A DNA stretch of 34,686 bases from Oscillospiraceae bacterium (GTDB taxonomy: Bacteria > Bacillota > Clostridia > Oscillospirales > Oscillospiraceae), in contig JAFSBW010000023.1 in assembly GCA_017437095.1 (NCBI GenBank), positions 1 to 34,686 on the forward strand, given 5' to 3'. Each line of letters begins with the position of its first letter. Position 1 is the stretch's first letter. Of the stretch, positions 6,366 to 15,365 are shown one piece after another. The notes beneath the pieces are model-generated. The model worked only from the letters and a program-made list of their open reading frames with translations, had not been told where the DNA came from and searched no databases. A program made the position numbers and the translations under genes.

Positions 6366-7529
6366 TTGAAATATTGGCGTGGCTATCTTGTTGCCGCCAT
6401 TATCGGCTTTTTTACATGGGCGCTTTCCGCCTATGCCAAGACCCATACAAAGCTGATCGATATGGTCTACCCCTACTTTGCCCGCATGGTGCAGTCTACC
6501 CTGTCCAGCTGGACCTCCAGCGTAGATGTGGTGCTGTGGCAGCTGCTGGCGCTGTTGGCCATTGCTGCGCTGCTGGTTGGCATTGTTATGATGATCATTT
6601 GGAAATGGAATCCCATCCAGTTTATCGGCTGGGTGCTGGCTGCTGCCAGCCTGGTGTTCTTCCTGCATACCGGCGTTTACGGCCTGAACTACTACGCAGG
6701 CCCTATGGCGGAGGATATTCGCCTGGAGGTTACGGAGTATAACGCGGCCCAGCTGGAAGAAGCTGCCGCTTACTACCGGGATCATGCCAACACCCTTTCC
6801 GGCCAGATCCGCCGCACCGCTGAGGGCAAGCCCGATTTTCCCGATTTCGATACCCTGGCCCAGCAGGCCGGCAACGGCTTCCATAACCTTACCTACCAGC
6901 GGGGCTACTCCATCTTCGCCGGCGACCTTACCCCGGTAAAGAAGCTGGCCTGGGCAGATTTTATGACCTCTACCGGCACTACCGGCATGCATATGCCCAT
7001 TACCGGCGAAGCCGCCGTCAACCCCAAGATCCCGGCTGTGGCTATGCCCTTTACCATGTGCCACGAAATGGCCCACCGCATGAGCATCGCCCAGGAGCAG
7101 GATGCCAACTTTGCCGCCTTTATGGCCTGCGATGCCAACGAGAGCGTAGAATTTAGATACTCCGGCTATTTTATGGCCTATCTGTATTGCTACAACGCCC
7201 TGGCCCAGGCAGATGCCGCCGCGGCCGCCCGGGTGCGCACCGGCGCGGATGCCCGGCTGCTGCAGGACATTATGGACTATAACCGCTACTTCTCCGAAAA
7301 AGAGGACAAGGAAGCCAGCAAGACGGTGGATAAGCTCAACGATGCCTATATCAACGCCAGCGGCAACGACCGGGGCATTGAATCCTACGGCGATGTGGTG
7401 CAGCTGCTGGTAAGCTGGCACATCCAGGAGGTAGTCCTCCCGGCCCAGGCTGAGCAGGAGCAGAGCAAATTTGACCCCTACGCCATCATGCCCGGCCAGC
7501 AAACCGACGGAGGGCAGAGCAATGGATGA
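6366..7529 (+). CDS. DUF3810 membrane metallopeptidase-like protein
   Basis: This 387-residue protein has three membrane segments in its first 110 residues and then a large soluble domain. The soluble part contains an HExxH motif, CHEMAHRM (His233, Glu234, His237), and a downstream EQDAN whose Glu244 is placed to be the third zinc ligand, as in DUF3810 proteins. It therefore probably is a zinc-dependent gluzincin-like peptidase anchored in the membrane, but no substrate is known. TTG at 6366 was chosen because AAGGAGG precedes it by eight bases; GTG at 6357 lies too close to the SD. Its end overlaps the rsmG start by eight bases, so the two are co-transcribed. Confidence 0.85.
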   Translation: MKYWRGYLVAAIIGFFTWALSAYAKTHTKLIDMVYPYFARMVQSTLSSWTSSVDVVLWQLLALLAIAALLVGIVMMIIWKWNPIQFIGWVLAAASLVFFLHTGVYGLNYYAGPMAEDIRLEVTEYNAAQLEEAAAYYRDHANTLSGQIRRTAEGKPDFPDFDTLAQQAGNGFHNLTYQRGYSIFAGDLTPVKKLAWADFMTSTGTTGMHMPITGEAAVNPKIPAVAMPFTMCHEMAHRMSIAQEQDANFAAFMACDANESVEFRYSGYFMAYLYCYNALAQADAAAAARVRTGADARLLQDIMDYNRYFSEKEDKEASKTVDKLNDAYINASGNDRGIESYGDVVQLLVSWHIQEVVLPAQAEQEQSKFDPYAIMPGQQTDGGQSNG

Positions 7530-8226
7530 TATGCGCCAGGCCCTGGCCCAGGGCCTTGAGGAGCTGGGGCTGAGCCTGAGCGAAGACATTCAGCAAACTC
7601 TGTGCGATTTTGGCTACGGCATGGTAAAGCAGAACGAGGTTATGAACCTTACCGCCATTACCCAGCCCCGGCAGGTGGCCAAGCTCCACCTGGTGGACAG
7701 CCTTACCCTGCTTACCCTGGCAGATCTGCGAGGAAAAAGCGTGATCGATGTAGGCTGCGGGGCGGGCTTTCCCGGCGTGCCGGTGCAGATCGCCTGCCCG
7801 GAGGCCAAGGTGACCCTGCTGGACAGCCTGGGCAAGCGCATGACCTGGCTGGAGGGCTTTCTGCCCCAGCTGGGGGTAAAGCCCCAGGAGATCCTCACCG
7901 CCCGGGCAGAGGAAGCTGTAGCCCAGCGCCGGGAGCAGTACGACTACGCTACCAGCCGTGCGGTGGCCCGGCTGAATATCCTGCTGGAGCTTACCGCCCC
8001 CTATGTAAAGGTAGGCGGCACGGTGCTGGCTATGAAGGGCTCTGCCGCCCGGGAAGAGCTGGCAGAAGCCAAAAACGCCATTGCCAAGCTGGGGCTGAAG
8101 CTGGAAAAGGTGAGCGTATTTTTCATTGACGGGGCGGAGCATTCCGTGATCGCCCTGCGCAAGATCGCCCCTACCCCCAAGCAGTACCCCCGCCGCTACG
8201 CAAAGATCAAGCAAGCGCCCCTATAA
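7522..8226 (+). CDS. rsmG: 16S rRNA (guanine-527-N7)-methyltransferase
   Basis: RsmG (GidB) methylates N7 of G527 in 16S rRNA using S-adenosylmethionine. The 234-residue product has the family hallmarks: NEVMNLTAIT, HLVDSLTLL, the SAM-binding VIDVGCGAGFPGVPVQIACP loop, LLDSLGKRMTWLE and ATSRAVARLNILLE. The start ATG at 7522 overlaps the end of the DUF3810 gene and is preceded by CGGAGGG. The gene is away from its common partners gidA/parAB here. A strong hairpin follows at 8236-8260. Confidence 0.96.
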   Translation: MDDMRQALAQGLEELGLSLSEDIQQTLCDFGYGMVKQNEVMNLTAITQPRQVAKLHLVDSLTLLTLADLRGKSVIDVGCGAGFPGVPVQIACPEAKVTLLDSLGKRMTWLEGFLPQLGVKPQEILTARAEEAVAQRREQYDYATSRAVARLNILLELTAPYVKVGGTVLAMKGSAAREELAEAKNAIAKLGLKLEKVSVFFIDGAEHSVIALRKIAPTPKQYPRRYAKIKQAPL

Positions 8227-8230
8227 GCAA

Positions 8231-8270
8231 TTAAAGCCGCCGTTGCGTTGCAACGGCGGCTTGTTGATTT
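8231..8270. terminator. Bidirectional terminator between rsmG and the peptide transporter
   Basis: An 11-bp perfect stem (8236-8246 with 8250-8260) with a GTT loop is followed by TTGTTGATTT on plus and TTTAATT on minus. It separates two convergent transcription units. Confidence 0.75.
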
Positions 8271-9006
8271 ACTGGGCAGCCTTTAACAGCTGCTTGGTGT
8301 ATTCGTGCTGGGGGTTGGCGTAGATTCTCTGCACATCCCCCTGCTCTACGATGCGGCCGTCGCGCATGACCAGCACACGGTCGCACAGCTCGTAGACCAC
8401 ATTCAAATCGTGGCTGATAAACAGGTAGCTCAGGCCGTAGCGGCGCTGCATGGAGCGCAGAAGCTCCAATATCTGGGCCTGGATGGTAACATCCAGGGCG
8501 CTTACCGGCTCGTCGGCGATCACCAGGGCGGGCCGGGTGATCACAGCGGCGGCAATGGCTACCCGCTGGCGCTGGCCGCCGGAAAGCTCGTCCGGCTTGC
8601 GGTTTACATAATCCGCCCCAAGACCCACCTGCTCCAGCATTTCTACCACGGCGGCTTTGCGCTCCTGCTTAGAAAGCTTGCCCTGCAGGCGCAGGGGCTC
8701 TTCTAAGATCCAGCCGATGGTATGGGCGGGATTCAGGGAGCTGAAAGGATCCTGAAACACCATCTGGGGCCGCTGGGAGCGGTGGATGACCTGGCCGGTA
8801 TAGTCCTTGAGCATGCCCAAAATGGCTTTGCAGAGGGTAGTTTTGCCGCTGCCGCTTTCGCCTACCAGGGCCAGGGTTTCCCCCGGGAGGATGGAAAAGG
8901 AAATATCGTGCAGGATCTGCACCCGTTCCTTTTCCCCAAAGATGCCGCCGGCGCGGCGCTCATAAAAGCTGCTTAGGTTTTTGATCTCCAAAATCGGCTT
9001 ATCCAT
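8269..9006 (-). CDS. Peptide ABC transporter ATPase (OppF/DppF type)
   Basis: This is the second ATPase subunit of an oligopeptide/dipeptide importer, 245 residues long. Walker A is GESGSGKTT, the signature is [12 protein letters not shown], and Walker B is [13 protein letters not shown] followed by the switch His in FISHDL. The C-terminal [13 protein letters not shown] is typical of OppD/OppF ATPases. I use ATG 9004-9006, behind AAGGAGG; its first eight bases overlap the preceding ATPase gene, indicating coupled translation. It is slightly short for OppF (often about 300), lacking much of the C-terminal Cys cluster extension. Substrate class (peptide, nickel or other) cannot be decided from sequence. 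Confidence 0.9.
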   Translation of the reverse strand: MDKPILEIKNLSSFYERRAGGIFGEKERVQILHDISFSILPGETLALVGESGSGKTTLCKAILGMLKDYTGQVIHRSQRPQMVFQDPFSSLNPAHTIGWILEEPLRLQGKLSKQERKAAVVEMLEQVGLGADYVNRKPDELSGGQRQRVAIAAAVITRPALVIADEPVSALDVTIQAQILELLRSMQRRYGLSYLFISHDLNVVYELCDRVLVMRDGRIVEQGDVQRIYANPQHEYTKQLLKAAQ

Positions 9007-9808
9007 GGCGGCCTCCTTGGTAGCCCTTGGGGATGGCGGCAATGAGGGCTTTGGTATATTCATGCTGGGGGTTGCGAAATACCTCTTCCACAGGCCCGTC
9101 TTCTACAATCTTACCCTTGCGCATAACCAGCACCCGGCTGCAAAGCTTGCGCACTACATGCAGGTTGTGGCTGATAAGCAAAATGGCCATGTTATGCTTG
9201 CGGTTGAGCCGCTGCAGCAGCTCCAGGATCTCCGCCTGGGTGGTAACATCCAGAGCGGTGGTAGGCTCGTCCGCCAGCAGCAGCTTGGGCCGGGAAATGA
9301 TGGCAGAGGCGATCATAGCCCGCTGGAGCATACCGCCGGAGAGCTGATGGGGGTACATATCATACACCTTTTCCGGCTCCTCCAGCTCCGCCAGCTCCAT
9401 GGCCCGCAGGGCTTGCTCCCGGCGCTGCTGCTTTGTCAGCTTGGTATGCACCAAGAGGGCCTCTTCTACCTGCTCTCCGATGGTCATAACCGGGTTCATG
9501 GCGGTCATAGGCTCCTGGAACACAACGCCCAGCTCTTCGCCTAAAATATCCAGCACCTCCGCGTCCGGGCAGCTGAAGACCTCGCTGCCGTCCAGGGTGA
9601 TGGAGCCGCTTTTGGTGGCCTTGCGCTTGGGCATCAGGCCGCTGATGCTCATGGCGGTAACGCTTTTGCCGCTGCCGCTTTCGCCTACCAGGCCCACCAC
9701 CTCGCCGGCTTCAATGGTAAAGCTGATGCCGTCTACGGCGTTTTTTTCCGCCGGGGCATCGTTAAAATGGACCTTCAGGTCCTTCACTTTTAAAATAGGA
9801 GCTTGCAT
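8999..9808 (-). CDS. Peptide ABC transporter ATPase (OppD/DppD type)
   Basis: This is the first ATPase of the importer, 269 residues. It carries VKDLKVHF, Walker A GESGSGKS, the OppD-type Q-loop [20 protein letters not shown], signature [12 protein letters not shown] and Walker [13 protein letters not shown], ending in the [11 protein letters not shown] segment. AGGAGGATTGAT precedes ATG 9806-9808, one base away from the stop of the permease gene. It works as a heterodimer with the downstream ATPase. Confidence 0.92.
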   Translation of the reverse strand: MQAPILKVKDLKVHFNDAPAEKNAVDGISFTIEAGEVVGLVGESGSGKSVTAMSISGLMPKRKATKSGSITLDGSEVFSCPDAEVLDILGEELGVVFQEPMTAMNPVMTIGEQVEEALLVHTKLTKQQRREQALRAMELAELEEPEKVYDMYPHQLSGGMLQRAMIASAIISRPKLLLADEPTTALDVTTQAEILELLQRLNRKHNMAILLISHNLHVVRKLCSRVLVMRKGKIVEDGPVEEVFRNPQHEYTKALIAAIPKGYQGGRHG

Positions 9809-9809
9809 A

Positions 9810-10613
9810 TCAATCCTCCTGGGCCTGGCGCTGCAGGCCCTCACCCAAAAGGCTGAAGCCCAGCACCAGCAGCACGATGGTAGCGCCTACAAAGAGCATA
9901 TACCAGGGGGTAGAGTTGATGGAGCTGCGGCTTTCATTGAGCATATAGCCCAGGCTGGGGGTAGGCGGCTGCACGCCCAGGCCCAAAAAGCTCATGCTGG
10001 CCTCGCTGAGGATGGCGTTGTTAAATCCAATGGTCAGGGCGCTGAGCAGCACGGTAAGGGTATTGGGCAGAATATGGGCCACCATAATGCGCAGATCTCC
10101 CGCGCCCATGAGCCGGGCGCTTTGGATATAGTTTAAGTCCCGGCAGGTCACATACTCTGTGCGCACGATGCGGGCAAAGCTGGGGATAAACAGAATGCCC
10201 AGGGCGAAGATGATGTTATAAGTGCCAGGCCCGGCTACGCTGATGATTACCAGCGCCAGCAAAAAAGAGGGGAAGGCGGTAATGGAATCGCACACCCGGG
10301 TAAGGATGGCATCGGCAATGCCGCCGTAGTAGCCGCAAAGCGCGCCGATAATCAGGCCGAAGAAGCAGCCGATGGCCACCACGCACAGCGCGATAAACAG
10401 GGAGCTGGCAGCGCCCTCCATAACCCGGCTGAGAATATCCCGGCCGAATTTGTCGGTACCCATCAGGTGCTGCCAGGAGGGGCTTTGCTCCATGGCATTG
10501 GGATCCATGGCCGTGGTATCATAGGGCGTCCAGAAGCAGCCCAAAAGGATGAAAAGAAGCATGGCAGCGGTAAGAATGCCGCCGCAAAGCAGGAAGCCGT
10601 TGTATTTCTTCAT
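9810..10613 (-). CDS. Peptide ABC transporter permease (OppC/DppC type)
   Basis: This 267-residue integral membrane protein has an N-terminal membrane segment, then MGTDKFGRDILSRVMEGAASSL, the conserved OppC entry to the core permease domain. An EAA-type loop follows (YIQSARLMGAGDLRIMVAHILPNTL) and then SEASMSFLGLGVQPPTPSLG, a DppC/OppC hallmark. Five to six membrane spans are predicted. It pairs with the OppB-type permease encoded 12 bases upstream to form the translocation channel. Confidence 0.93.
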   Translation of the reverse strand: MKKYNGFLLCGGILTAAMLLFILLGCFWTPYDTTAMDPNAMEQSPSWQHLMGTDKFGRDILSRVMEGAASSLFIALCVVAIGCFFGLIIGALCGYYGGIADAILTRVCDSITAFPSFLLALVIISVAGPGTYNIIFALGILFIPSFARIVRTEYVTCRDLNYIQSARLMGAGDLRIMVAHILPNTLTVLLSALTIGFNNAILSEASMSFLGLGVQPPTPSLGYMLNESRSSINSTPWYMLFVGATIVLLVLGFSLLGEGLQRQAQED

Positions 10614-10625
10614 ACTTTGCCCCCC

Positions 10626-11567
10626 TTACTCGTAGCGGACCCGGGGGTCCAAAAGCTGGTGGAGAATGTCCGCCAGGAAATTCACCACAACTACCCAGGC
10701 GGCCAAAATAACCACGATGGCCTGCACCGTAAGGAACTCCCGGTTGGAAATGCCCTCCAGCAGCAGCTGGCCCACACCCGGCAGGCCGAACACCTGCTCA
10801 ATGATGATAGAGCCGGTCATGATCTCCGCAGCGGACACCGCCAGGAAGGTAACGGTAGTAACCATGGCGTTTTTCAGCACATGGCGCGCCAAGATGGCCC
10901 GGCGGTTGTTGCCCCGGCTGCGGGCGGTGCGCACATAGTCGCGCTCCATTTCCTCCCGGATGGCGCTGCGCAGCATCTTTACCGTCATAGCAATGCGGGG
11001 GATGGCGATGGACAGGGCGGGCATTATCAGGCAGGCCACAAAGCCGGGGATGCTGTCGGCATAGGAGGTATAACGCCCGGGCTGGAAAAGCCCCAGCAAA
11101 ATGCCGAACACCCAGGTAAGGAGCGTGGCCATAAAGAAGGGGGGAATGCTCATGACTGCCTGATCCACCACGGCGAAAGCGCCGTCGAGAAGCTGGCTGC
11201 GGGCGCTGCCTCCCAGAATGCCCAGAGGGATGGCTACCAGCACCGTAATGAGAAAAGACAGCACCGTAAGGGCAAAGGTTACCACCAGGCCGTCACCCAA
11301 AAGCTGGCTGACGGGCATATGACGGCTGTAGTTCATGCCAAAATCGCCGGTAAGGAAATTGCCCAGCCAGCGAAAATACCTTACGAATACATTTTCGTTC
11401 AGCCCCAGCTCCTGGCGAAGGGCTTCTACCGCTTCGTCAGTAGCTTCTGTGCCTAAAATTTTGGTAGTAGGGTCGCCGGGGATCACCTGGAAGGCCAAAA
11501 ACGCCAGCAGGGATACCACCAGCAGGGTCGCCACCAGAGCGGCAAGCTTTTTGGCTAAATATTTCAT
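10626..11567 (-). CDS. Peptide ABC transporter permease (OppB/DppB type)
   Basis: The 313-residue permease begins with the DppB-type sequence LLAFLAFQVIPGDPTTKILG. It then has the periplasmic-loop region typical of the family and the EAA loop DYVRTARSRGNNRRAILARHVLKNA. The terminal segment AWVVVVNFLADILHQLLDPRVRYE is near-universal in OppB proteins. An SD-like GGAGCGGTAACC precedes the ATG. The gene lies directly downstream of the binding-protein gene. Confidence 0.93.
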   Translation of the reverse strand: MKYLAKKLAALVATLLVVSLLAFLAFQVIPGDPTTKILGTEATDEAVEALRQELGLNENVFVRYFRWLGNFLTGDFGMNYSRHMPVSQLLGDGLVVTFALTVLSFLITVLVAIPLGILGGSARSQLLDGAFAVVDQAVMSIPPFFMATLLTWVFGILLGLFQPGRYTSYADSIPGFVACLIMPALSIAIPRIAMTVKMLRSAIREEMERDYVRTARSRGNNRRAILARHVLKNAMVTTVTFLAVSAAEIMTGSIIIEQVFGLPGVGQLLLEGISNREFLTVQAIVVILAAWVVVVNFLADILHQLLDPRVRYE

Positions 11568-11590
11568 TGGTTACCGCTCCTTTCCGGCAT

Positions 11591-13108
11591 TTATTTGTCC
11601 CAGTAAAGCAGGGACATATCCATTACATACAGGGGGTAGAACTCGTAGCCCTTGAGCTTGGGGTGGGTGGCTACAAAGTCTACCAGGTCCTGCAGGTATA
11701 CATTGGCGGCATCCTGGCTGAGGATGGCCAGGCACTGCTTGTAATACTGGGTCTGCTGGGCATCGTCGGCGGTGGCTCTGGCGGCCCGGTAGGCGGCGTC
11801 GTAATCGGCGTTGGAATAGTTGATCATATTCTTGCCGTTGCCGGTCTCCCAGCGGGCCAGCATGCCGCTGGCGTTGAGGGTAGAGGAGTCGAAGCCGGTA
11901 ATGGTGGCTTCAAAATTGCGGCCCTTGTATACATCGCTCAGCCAGGTAGACCAATCCACCAGCTGGATCTTGGCATCGATGCCGGCAGCCTTGAGCTGCT
12001 CTACCAGCACCGTAGCGCAGTCCACATGGGGCTGGTAGTTGCTGGGCACCTTGATGGTAAAGCTAAAGCCGTTGGGGTAGCCCGCTTCCGCCAAAAGCTG
12101 CTTGGCCTTGGCAATATCATGGGGGTAGGCGTTGGCCAGGCTTTCGTCAAAATACTTGCCGAAGGCGGGGTACATAGAAGAGCCTACGGCTGTGCCGTGG
12201 CCGCCGGAGGTAAGCTTCAGCATGGCATCCACATCCACGGCGTAGCACAGCGCCTGGCGGACCCGCACATCGTCAAAGGGCTTCACATCGTGGTTGAGGT
12301 AGATAGCCTGCACCAGATTCATAGTACCCTCGGCAACACGATAGCCGTTGGTCAGGTTTTTGGTCTGGTCGATGGTCAGGTGGGCCACTAAGTCCAGGCT
12401 GCCGCTGTTCAGAGCGGTGAACAGAGCGGTATTATCCTCCAGGATGCGGTAGGTCACCTTGGAAAGGTGGGCCTTTTGGCCGTAGTAATCGTCGTTTCTT
12501 ACGATGACGAAGTTATCCAGCACCCGGCGGGACTGGAACTTGAAAGGCCCGGTGCCTACCGGGGCGGTATCCTGATCGTGATAATCCTTGGGCACGATGG
12601 AAACGTTGCACACATAGCTCAAAAAGTCGGGGTTGGGCTCTTTGAGAACGATGCTGAACTGTGTGGCCGTGACCTCATACGCATCCACAGCAGAAAGCGC
12701 CTCCACCAGGGCAGCGGTCACCGAGGTAGAAGCGCAGGTTTTGAAAGAATACATTACATCTTCCGCGGTAACCTTTGCGCCGTTGTGGAACACCACGCCG
12801 CTGCGCAAAATAAAGGTGTACACCAGGCCGTCGGAGCTGACAGAATAATCAGATGCCACGGCGCACACAAAATTACCGTCCTTGTCGGGCTTTACCAAGC
12901 CCTCGAAGATGTTGAACATGACCTCTCTAGTTCCTGCGGCCGTCATTTTGTACGGGTCAAGACTGTTGTCCAGGTCCTGAGCAATGCCCACCGTGATGGA
13001 ATTGTCTTTCATTCCGGCACTGGTGTTTTTTCCGGTGGCTCCTTTGCAGCCGCAAAGTAAGCCCAGGAGCATCAGCATTGCCAGGAAAAATGCAAGATGT
13101 TTTTTCAT
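11591..13108 (-). CDS. Peptide ABC transporter substrate-binding lipoprotein
   Basis: This 505-residue family-5 extracellular solute-binding protein has a lipoprotein signal (KKHLAFFLAMLMLLGLLCGC, cysteine at the lipobox). The two-lobed domain follows, with AQDLDNSLDPYKM, LVYTFILRSGVVFHNGAKVTAEDVMYSF, PVGTGPFKF, VRQALCYAVD and AGYPNGFSFTIKVPSNY, all typical of OppA/DppA. It captures the peptide outside the membrane and delivers it to the two permeases. ATG 13106-13108 is preceded by AGGAGATCTGCA; the longer open frame upstream has no SD and no signal peptide. It is the first gene of a five-gene operon with promoter 13241-13269. Confidence 0.93.
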   Translation of the reverse strand: MKKHLAFFLAMLMLLGLLCGCKGATGKNTSAGMKDNSITVGIAQDLDNSLDPYKMTAAGTREVMFNIFEGLVKPDKDGNFVCAVASDYSVSSDGLVYTFILRSGVVFHNGAKVTAEDVMYSFKTCASTSVTAALVEALSAVDAYEVTATQFSIVLKEPNPDFLSYVCNVSIVPKDYHDQDTAPVGTGPFKFQSRRVLDNFVIVRNDDYYGQKAHLSKVTYRILEDNTALFTALNSGSLDLVAHLTIDQTKNLTNGYRVAEGTMNLVQAIYLNHDVKPFDDVRVRQALCYAVDVDAMLKLTSGGHGTAVGSSMYPAFGKYFDESLANAYPHDIAKAKQLLAEAGYPNGFSFTIKVPSNYQPHVDCATVLVEQLKAAGIDAKIQLVDWSTWLSDVYKGRNFEATITGFDSSTLNASGMLARWETGNGKNMINYSNADYDAAYRAARATADDAQQTQYYKQCLAILSQDAANVYLQDLVDFVATHPKLKGYEFYPLYVMDMSLLYWDK

Positions 13109-13240
13109 TGCAGATCTCCTTTTTGCCGCGGATCGCGGCGAAATAATAGGGGGGCGGTATTCAGTTAAGGGGAAAGGGGGCGGCTTAGCCGGCAAAAGCC
13201 CGGCTTTCCGCGGTTTTCAAATACCTCCCCAGCCTAGCTT

Positions 13241-13269
13241 ATTCTAGCGCATTTTCCCCCAAAATGCAA
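13241..13269 (-). promoter_or_regulatory. Promoter of the peptide-transporter operon
   Basis: On the minus strand TTGCAT (complement of 13264-13269) and TAGAAT (complement of 13241-13246) are 17 bases apart. The leader to the first start codon is about 130 bases. Confidence 0.6.
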
Positions 13270-13305
13270 GCCCCCTGGGGCGCAAATGCGCAGCGGCCTA
13301 AGGGC

Positions 13306-13334
13306 TTGACCGGGGGCGGATTTTTTACTATAAT
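13306..13334 (+). promoter_or_regulatory. Promoter of the rpiB-like gene
   Basis: TTGACC (13306-13311) and TATAAT (13329-13334) are 17 bases apart, and AGGAGG with an ATG follows within 35 bases. It is divergent from the peptide-transporter promoter, with 36 bases between the two -35 boxes. Confidence 0.8.
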
Positions 13335-13366
13335 ATAACCATAACAAACTTTAGGAGGATCTATCC

Positions 13367-14002
13367 ATGAAAATTGCTCTGATCAATGAAAACAGCCAGG
13401 CTGCCAAAAACGAGATCATCGTAAAGGCCCTGAAGGAAGTTGTAGAGCCTATGGGCCACAGCGTTGACAACTACGGCATGTATTCCGCTGCCGACGAAGC
13501 CCAGCTGACTTATGTGCAGTGCGGCATTCTGGGCGCTATTTTGCTGAACAGCGGCGCTGCGGACTATGTAATTACCGGCTGCGGCACCGGCGCAGGCGCT
13601 ATGCTGGCTATGAACAGCTTCCCCGGCGTGATCTGCGGCCATGTGCAGGACCCGGTTGACGCCTATACCTTCGCCCATGTGAACGACGGCAACGCCGTTT
13701 CCATGCCCTTTGCCAAGGGCTTCGGCTGGGGCGCTGAGCTGAATTTGACCTATGTGTTTGAAAAGCTCTTTGGCTTTGGCCACGGCCAGGGCTACCCCAA
13801 GGAGCGGGTAGTGCCTGAGCAGCGCAACAAGAAGATTCTCGACGGCGTGCGCGCCGTTACCATGCGCCCCCTGCTGGAGTGCCTGGATGCCATCGACCAG
13901 GAGCTGCTCAAGGGTGCCATCGCCGGCGAGAAATTCCAGGAGCTGTTCTTCGCCAACTGCAAGGATGAGGCCATTGAAGCCTACATTAAGAAGCTGCTGT
14001 AA
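13367..14002 (+). CDS. RpiB/LacA/LacB-family sugar-phosphate isomerase
   Basis: This 211-residue protein has the RpiB fold signature: MKIALINENSQAAKNE at the N-terminus, SGAADYVITGCGTGAGAMLAMN around the phosphate-binding loop, and a HVNDGNAVSMP segment. RpiB isomerises ribose 5-phosphate and ribulose 5-phosphate in the pentose phosphate pathway; LacAB homologues act on galactose 6-phosphate. The protein is about 60 residues longer than classical RpiB (about 150), matching the extended Firmicute subfamily annotated only at family level, so substrate is uncertain. It has its own promoter and no co-transcribed neighbour. The TTAGGAGG SD is at normal distance. Confidence 0.85.
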   Translation: MKIALINENSQAAKNEIIVKALKEVVEPMGHSVDNYGMYSAADEAQLTYVQCGILGAILLNSGAADYVITGCGTGAGAMLAMNSFPGVICGHVQDPVDAYTFAHVNDGNAVSMPFAKGFGWGAELNLTYVFEKLFGFGHGQGYPKERVVPEQRNKKILDGVRAVTMRPLLECLDAIDQELLKGAIAGEKFQELFFANCKDEAIEAYIKKLL

Positions 14003-14033
14003 CCAAAAAGCAATATAAATTCCCAATAGCAAC

Positions 14034-14101
14034 GGCGGGAGCAAGCTCCCGCCCTACACCGTGTTCTCAAAGGCACCGTAGGGCGGGGGTTTACTCCCGC
14101 C
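14034..14101. repeat. Two head-to-head CTAC(GG) palindrome repeats
   Basis: GGCGGGAG-CAAG-CTCCCGCC (14034-14053) is followed by CTAC. CCGTAG (14076-14081) then leads into an inverted GGCGGG/CCCGCC hairpin (82-87 with 96-101). The pair is a large dyad made of two copies of the same intergenic repeat facing each other. The hairpin may also help terminate rpiB transcripts. Confidence 0.6.
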
Positions 14102-14114
14102 GCGTTTTTGGTTA

Positions 14115-14150
14115 AAAAATGCTGAACGGCCCGCCGAAAGGCGGGCCGTT
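14115..14150 (-). terminator. Terminator of the decarboxylase subunit operon
   Basis: An 11-bp perfect stem (14125-14135 with 14140-14150) and loop are followed on minus by CAGCATTTTTT. The hairpin starts 14 bases after the stop of the beta-subunit gene. Confidence 0.8.
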
Positions 14151-14163
14151 GGCTTATAGGGAA

Positions 14164-15363
14164 TTAGCCGAATACGCTCAGCAGGAAGCCTGCGGCGATG
14201 GCAGAGCCGATAACACCGGCAACGTTGGGGCCCATGGCGTGCATGAGCAGGAAGTTGGAGGGGTTGGCCTTCTGGCCCTCTACCTGGGCTACACGGGCAG
14301 CCATAGGCACGGCGGAAACGCCGGCAGAGCCGATCAGGGGGTTTACCTTGCCCTTAGTGAGCTTGCACATCACCAGGCCGCCCAGCAGGCCGCCGGCAGT
14401 GGACAGGCCGAAAGCTACAACGCCCAGCACCACGATCTTCAGGGTCTCTACGGTGAGGAAATTGGAGCCTACCATGGTAGCGCCTACGGCGGTGGAGAGC
14501 AGGATGGTAACGATGTTCATCAGAGCGTTCTGTACGGTATCGCTCAGGCGGTCGGTAACGCCGGTCTCCTTAAAGAGGTTGCCCAGCATCAGGCAGCCTA
14601 CCAGGGCGGCGGTATCCGGCAGCAGCAGAGCTACGAACAGAGTAACCAGGATGGGGAAGATGATCTTCTCGGTCTTGGAAACGGTACGGGTCTGCACCAT
14701 CTTGATCTTGCGCTGCTCGGCGGTGGTCAGCGCCCGCATGATGGGGGGCTGGATCAGGGGGATCAGCGCCATGTAGGAGTAGGCTGCCACAGCGATGGCG
14801 CCCAGCAGATGGGGAGCCAGCTTGGAGGTAAGGAAGATGGCGGTGGGGCCGTCAGCGCCGCCGATGATGCCGATGGAAGCGGCCTCAGAGCCGCTGAAGC
14901 CCAGCAGCACAGCGCCGAAGAAAGCGGCGAATACGCCCATCTGAGCGGCAGCGCCCAGCAGCAGGCTCTTGGGGTTGGAAAGCAGGGGGCCAAAGTCGGT
15001 CATGGCGCCAACGCCCATAAAGATCAGGCAGGGGTACAGGCTGGTTTTTACGCCGATGTAGAAAATGTCCAGCAGGCCGCCGTTCTTCATAACATAGCCG
15101 TAGCTGTGATAGAAGGCGCTATCTGCGTCCATAAAGGCATCCCAGATCTCCTGGTGATAAAGGCCGCCCATGGGCAGGTTAGAAAGGATACAGCCAAAAG
15201 CGATGCCGCACAGCAGCAGGGGCTCAAATTTCTTAACAATAGCCAGGTACAGCAGCACGCAGCCGATGACCAGCATCACGGCGCATTTCCAGGTATCGCC
15301 CTGGAACATGGCGGCAAAGCCGGAGGAATTCCAGAGGTTCAAAAGAGTTTCGCCAATATTCAT
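14164..15363 (-). CDS. oadB: Na+-translocating decarboxylase, beta subunit
   Basis: The beta subunit is the membrane sodium pump of oxaloacetate, methylmalonyl-CoA or glutaconyl-CoA decarboxylases: it decarboxylates carboxybiotin and exports Na+. The 399-residue protein has the usual length and about ten membrane segments. Key residues known from OadB are visible: the Asp of GGADGPTAIFLTSKLAP, and the SAGVSAVPMAARVAQ and NFLLMHAMGPNVAGVIGSAIAAG blocks of the last third. The gamma-subunit gene ends two bases upstream. No carboxyltransferase alpha subunit or biotin carrier is encoded in this window, so the substrate cannot be assigned; the symbol is by family only. Confidence 0.92.
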   Translation of the reverse strand: MNIGETLLNLWNSSGFAAMFQGDTWKCAVMLVIGCVLLYLAIVKKFEPLLLCGIAFGCILSNLPMGGLYHQEIWDAFMDADSAFYHSYGYVMKNGGLLDIFYIGVKTSLYPCLIFMGVGAMTDFGPLLSNPKSLLLGAAAQMGVFAAFFGAVLLGFSGSEAASIGIIGGADGPTAIFLTSKLAPHLLGAIAVAAYSYMALIPLIQPPIMRALTTAEQRKIKMVQTRTVSKTEKIIFPILVTLFVALLLPDTAALVGCLMLGNLFKETGVTDRLSDTVQNALMNIVTILLSTAVGATMVGSNFLTVETLKIVVLGVVAFGLSTAGGLLGGLVMCKLTKGKVNPLIGSAGVSAVPMAARVAQVEGQKANPSNFLLMHAMGPNVAGVIGSAIAAGFLLSVFG

Positions 15364-15365
15364 GG

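Noticed and set aside
6321-7589. 422-residue antisense frame opposite the DUF3810 gene
   Set aside because: It mirrors the coding strand and has no recognisable motif.
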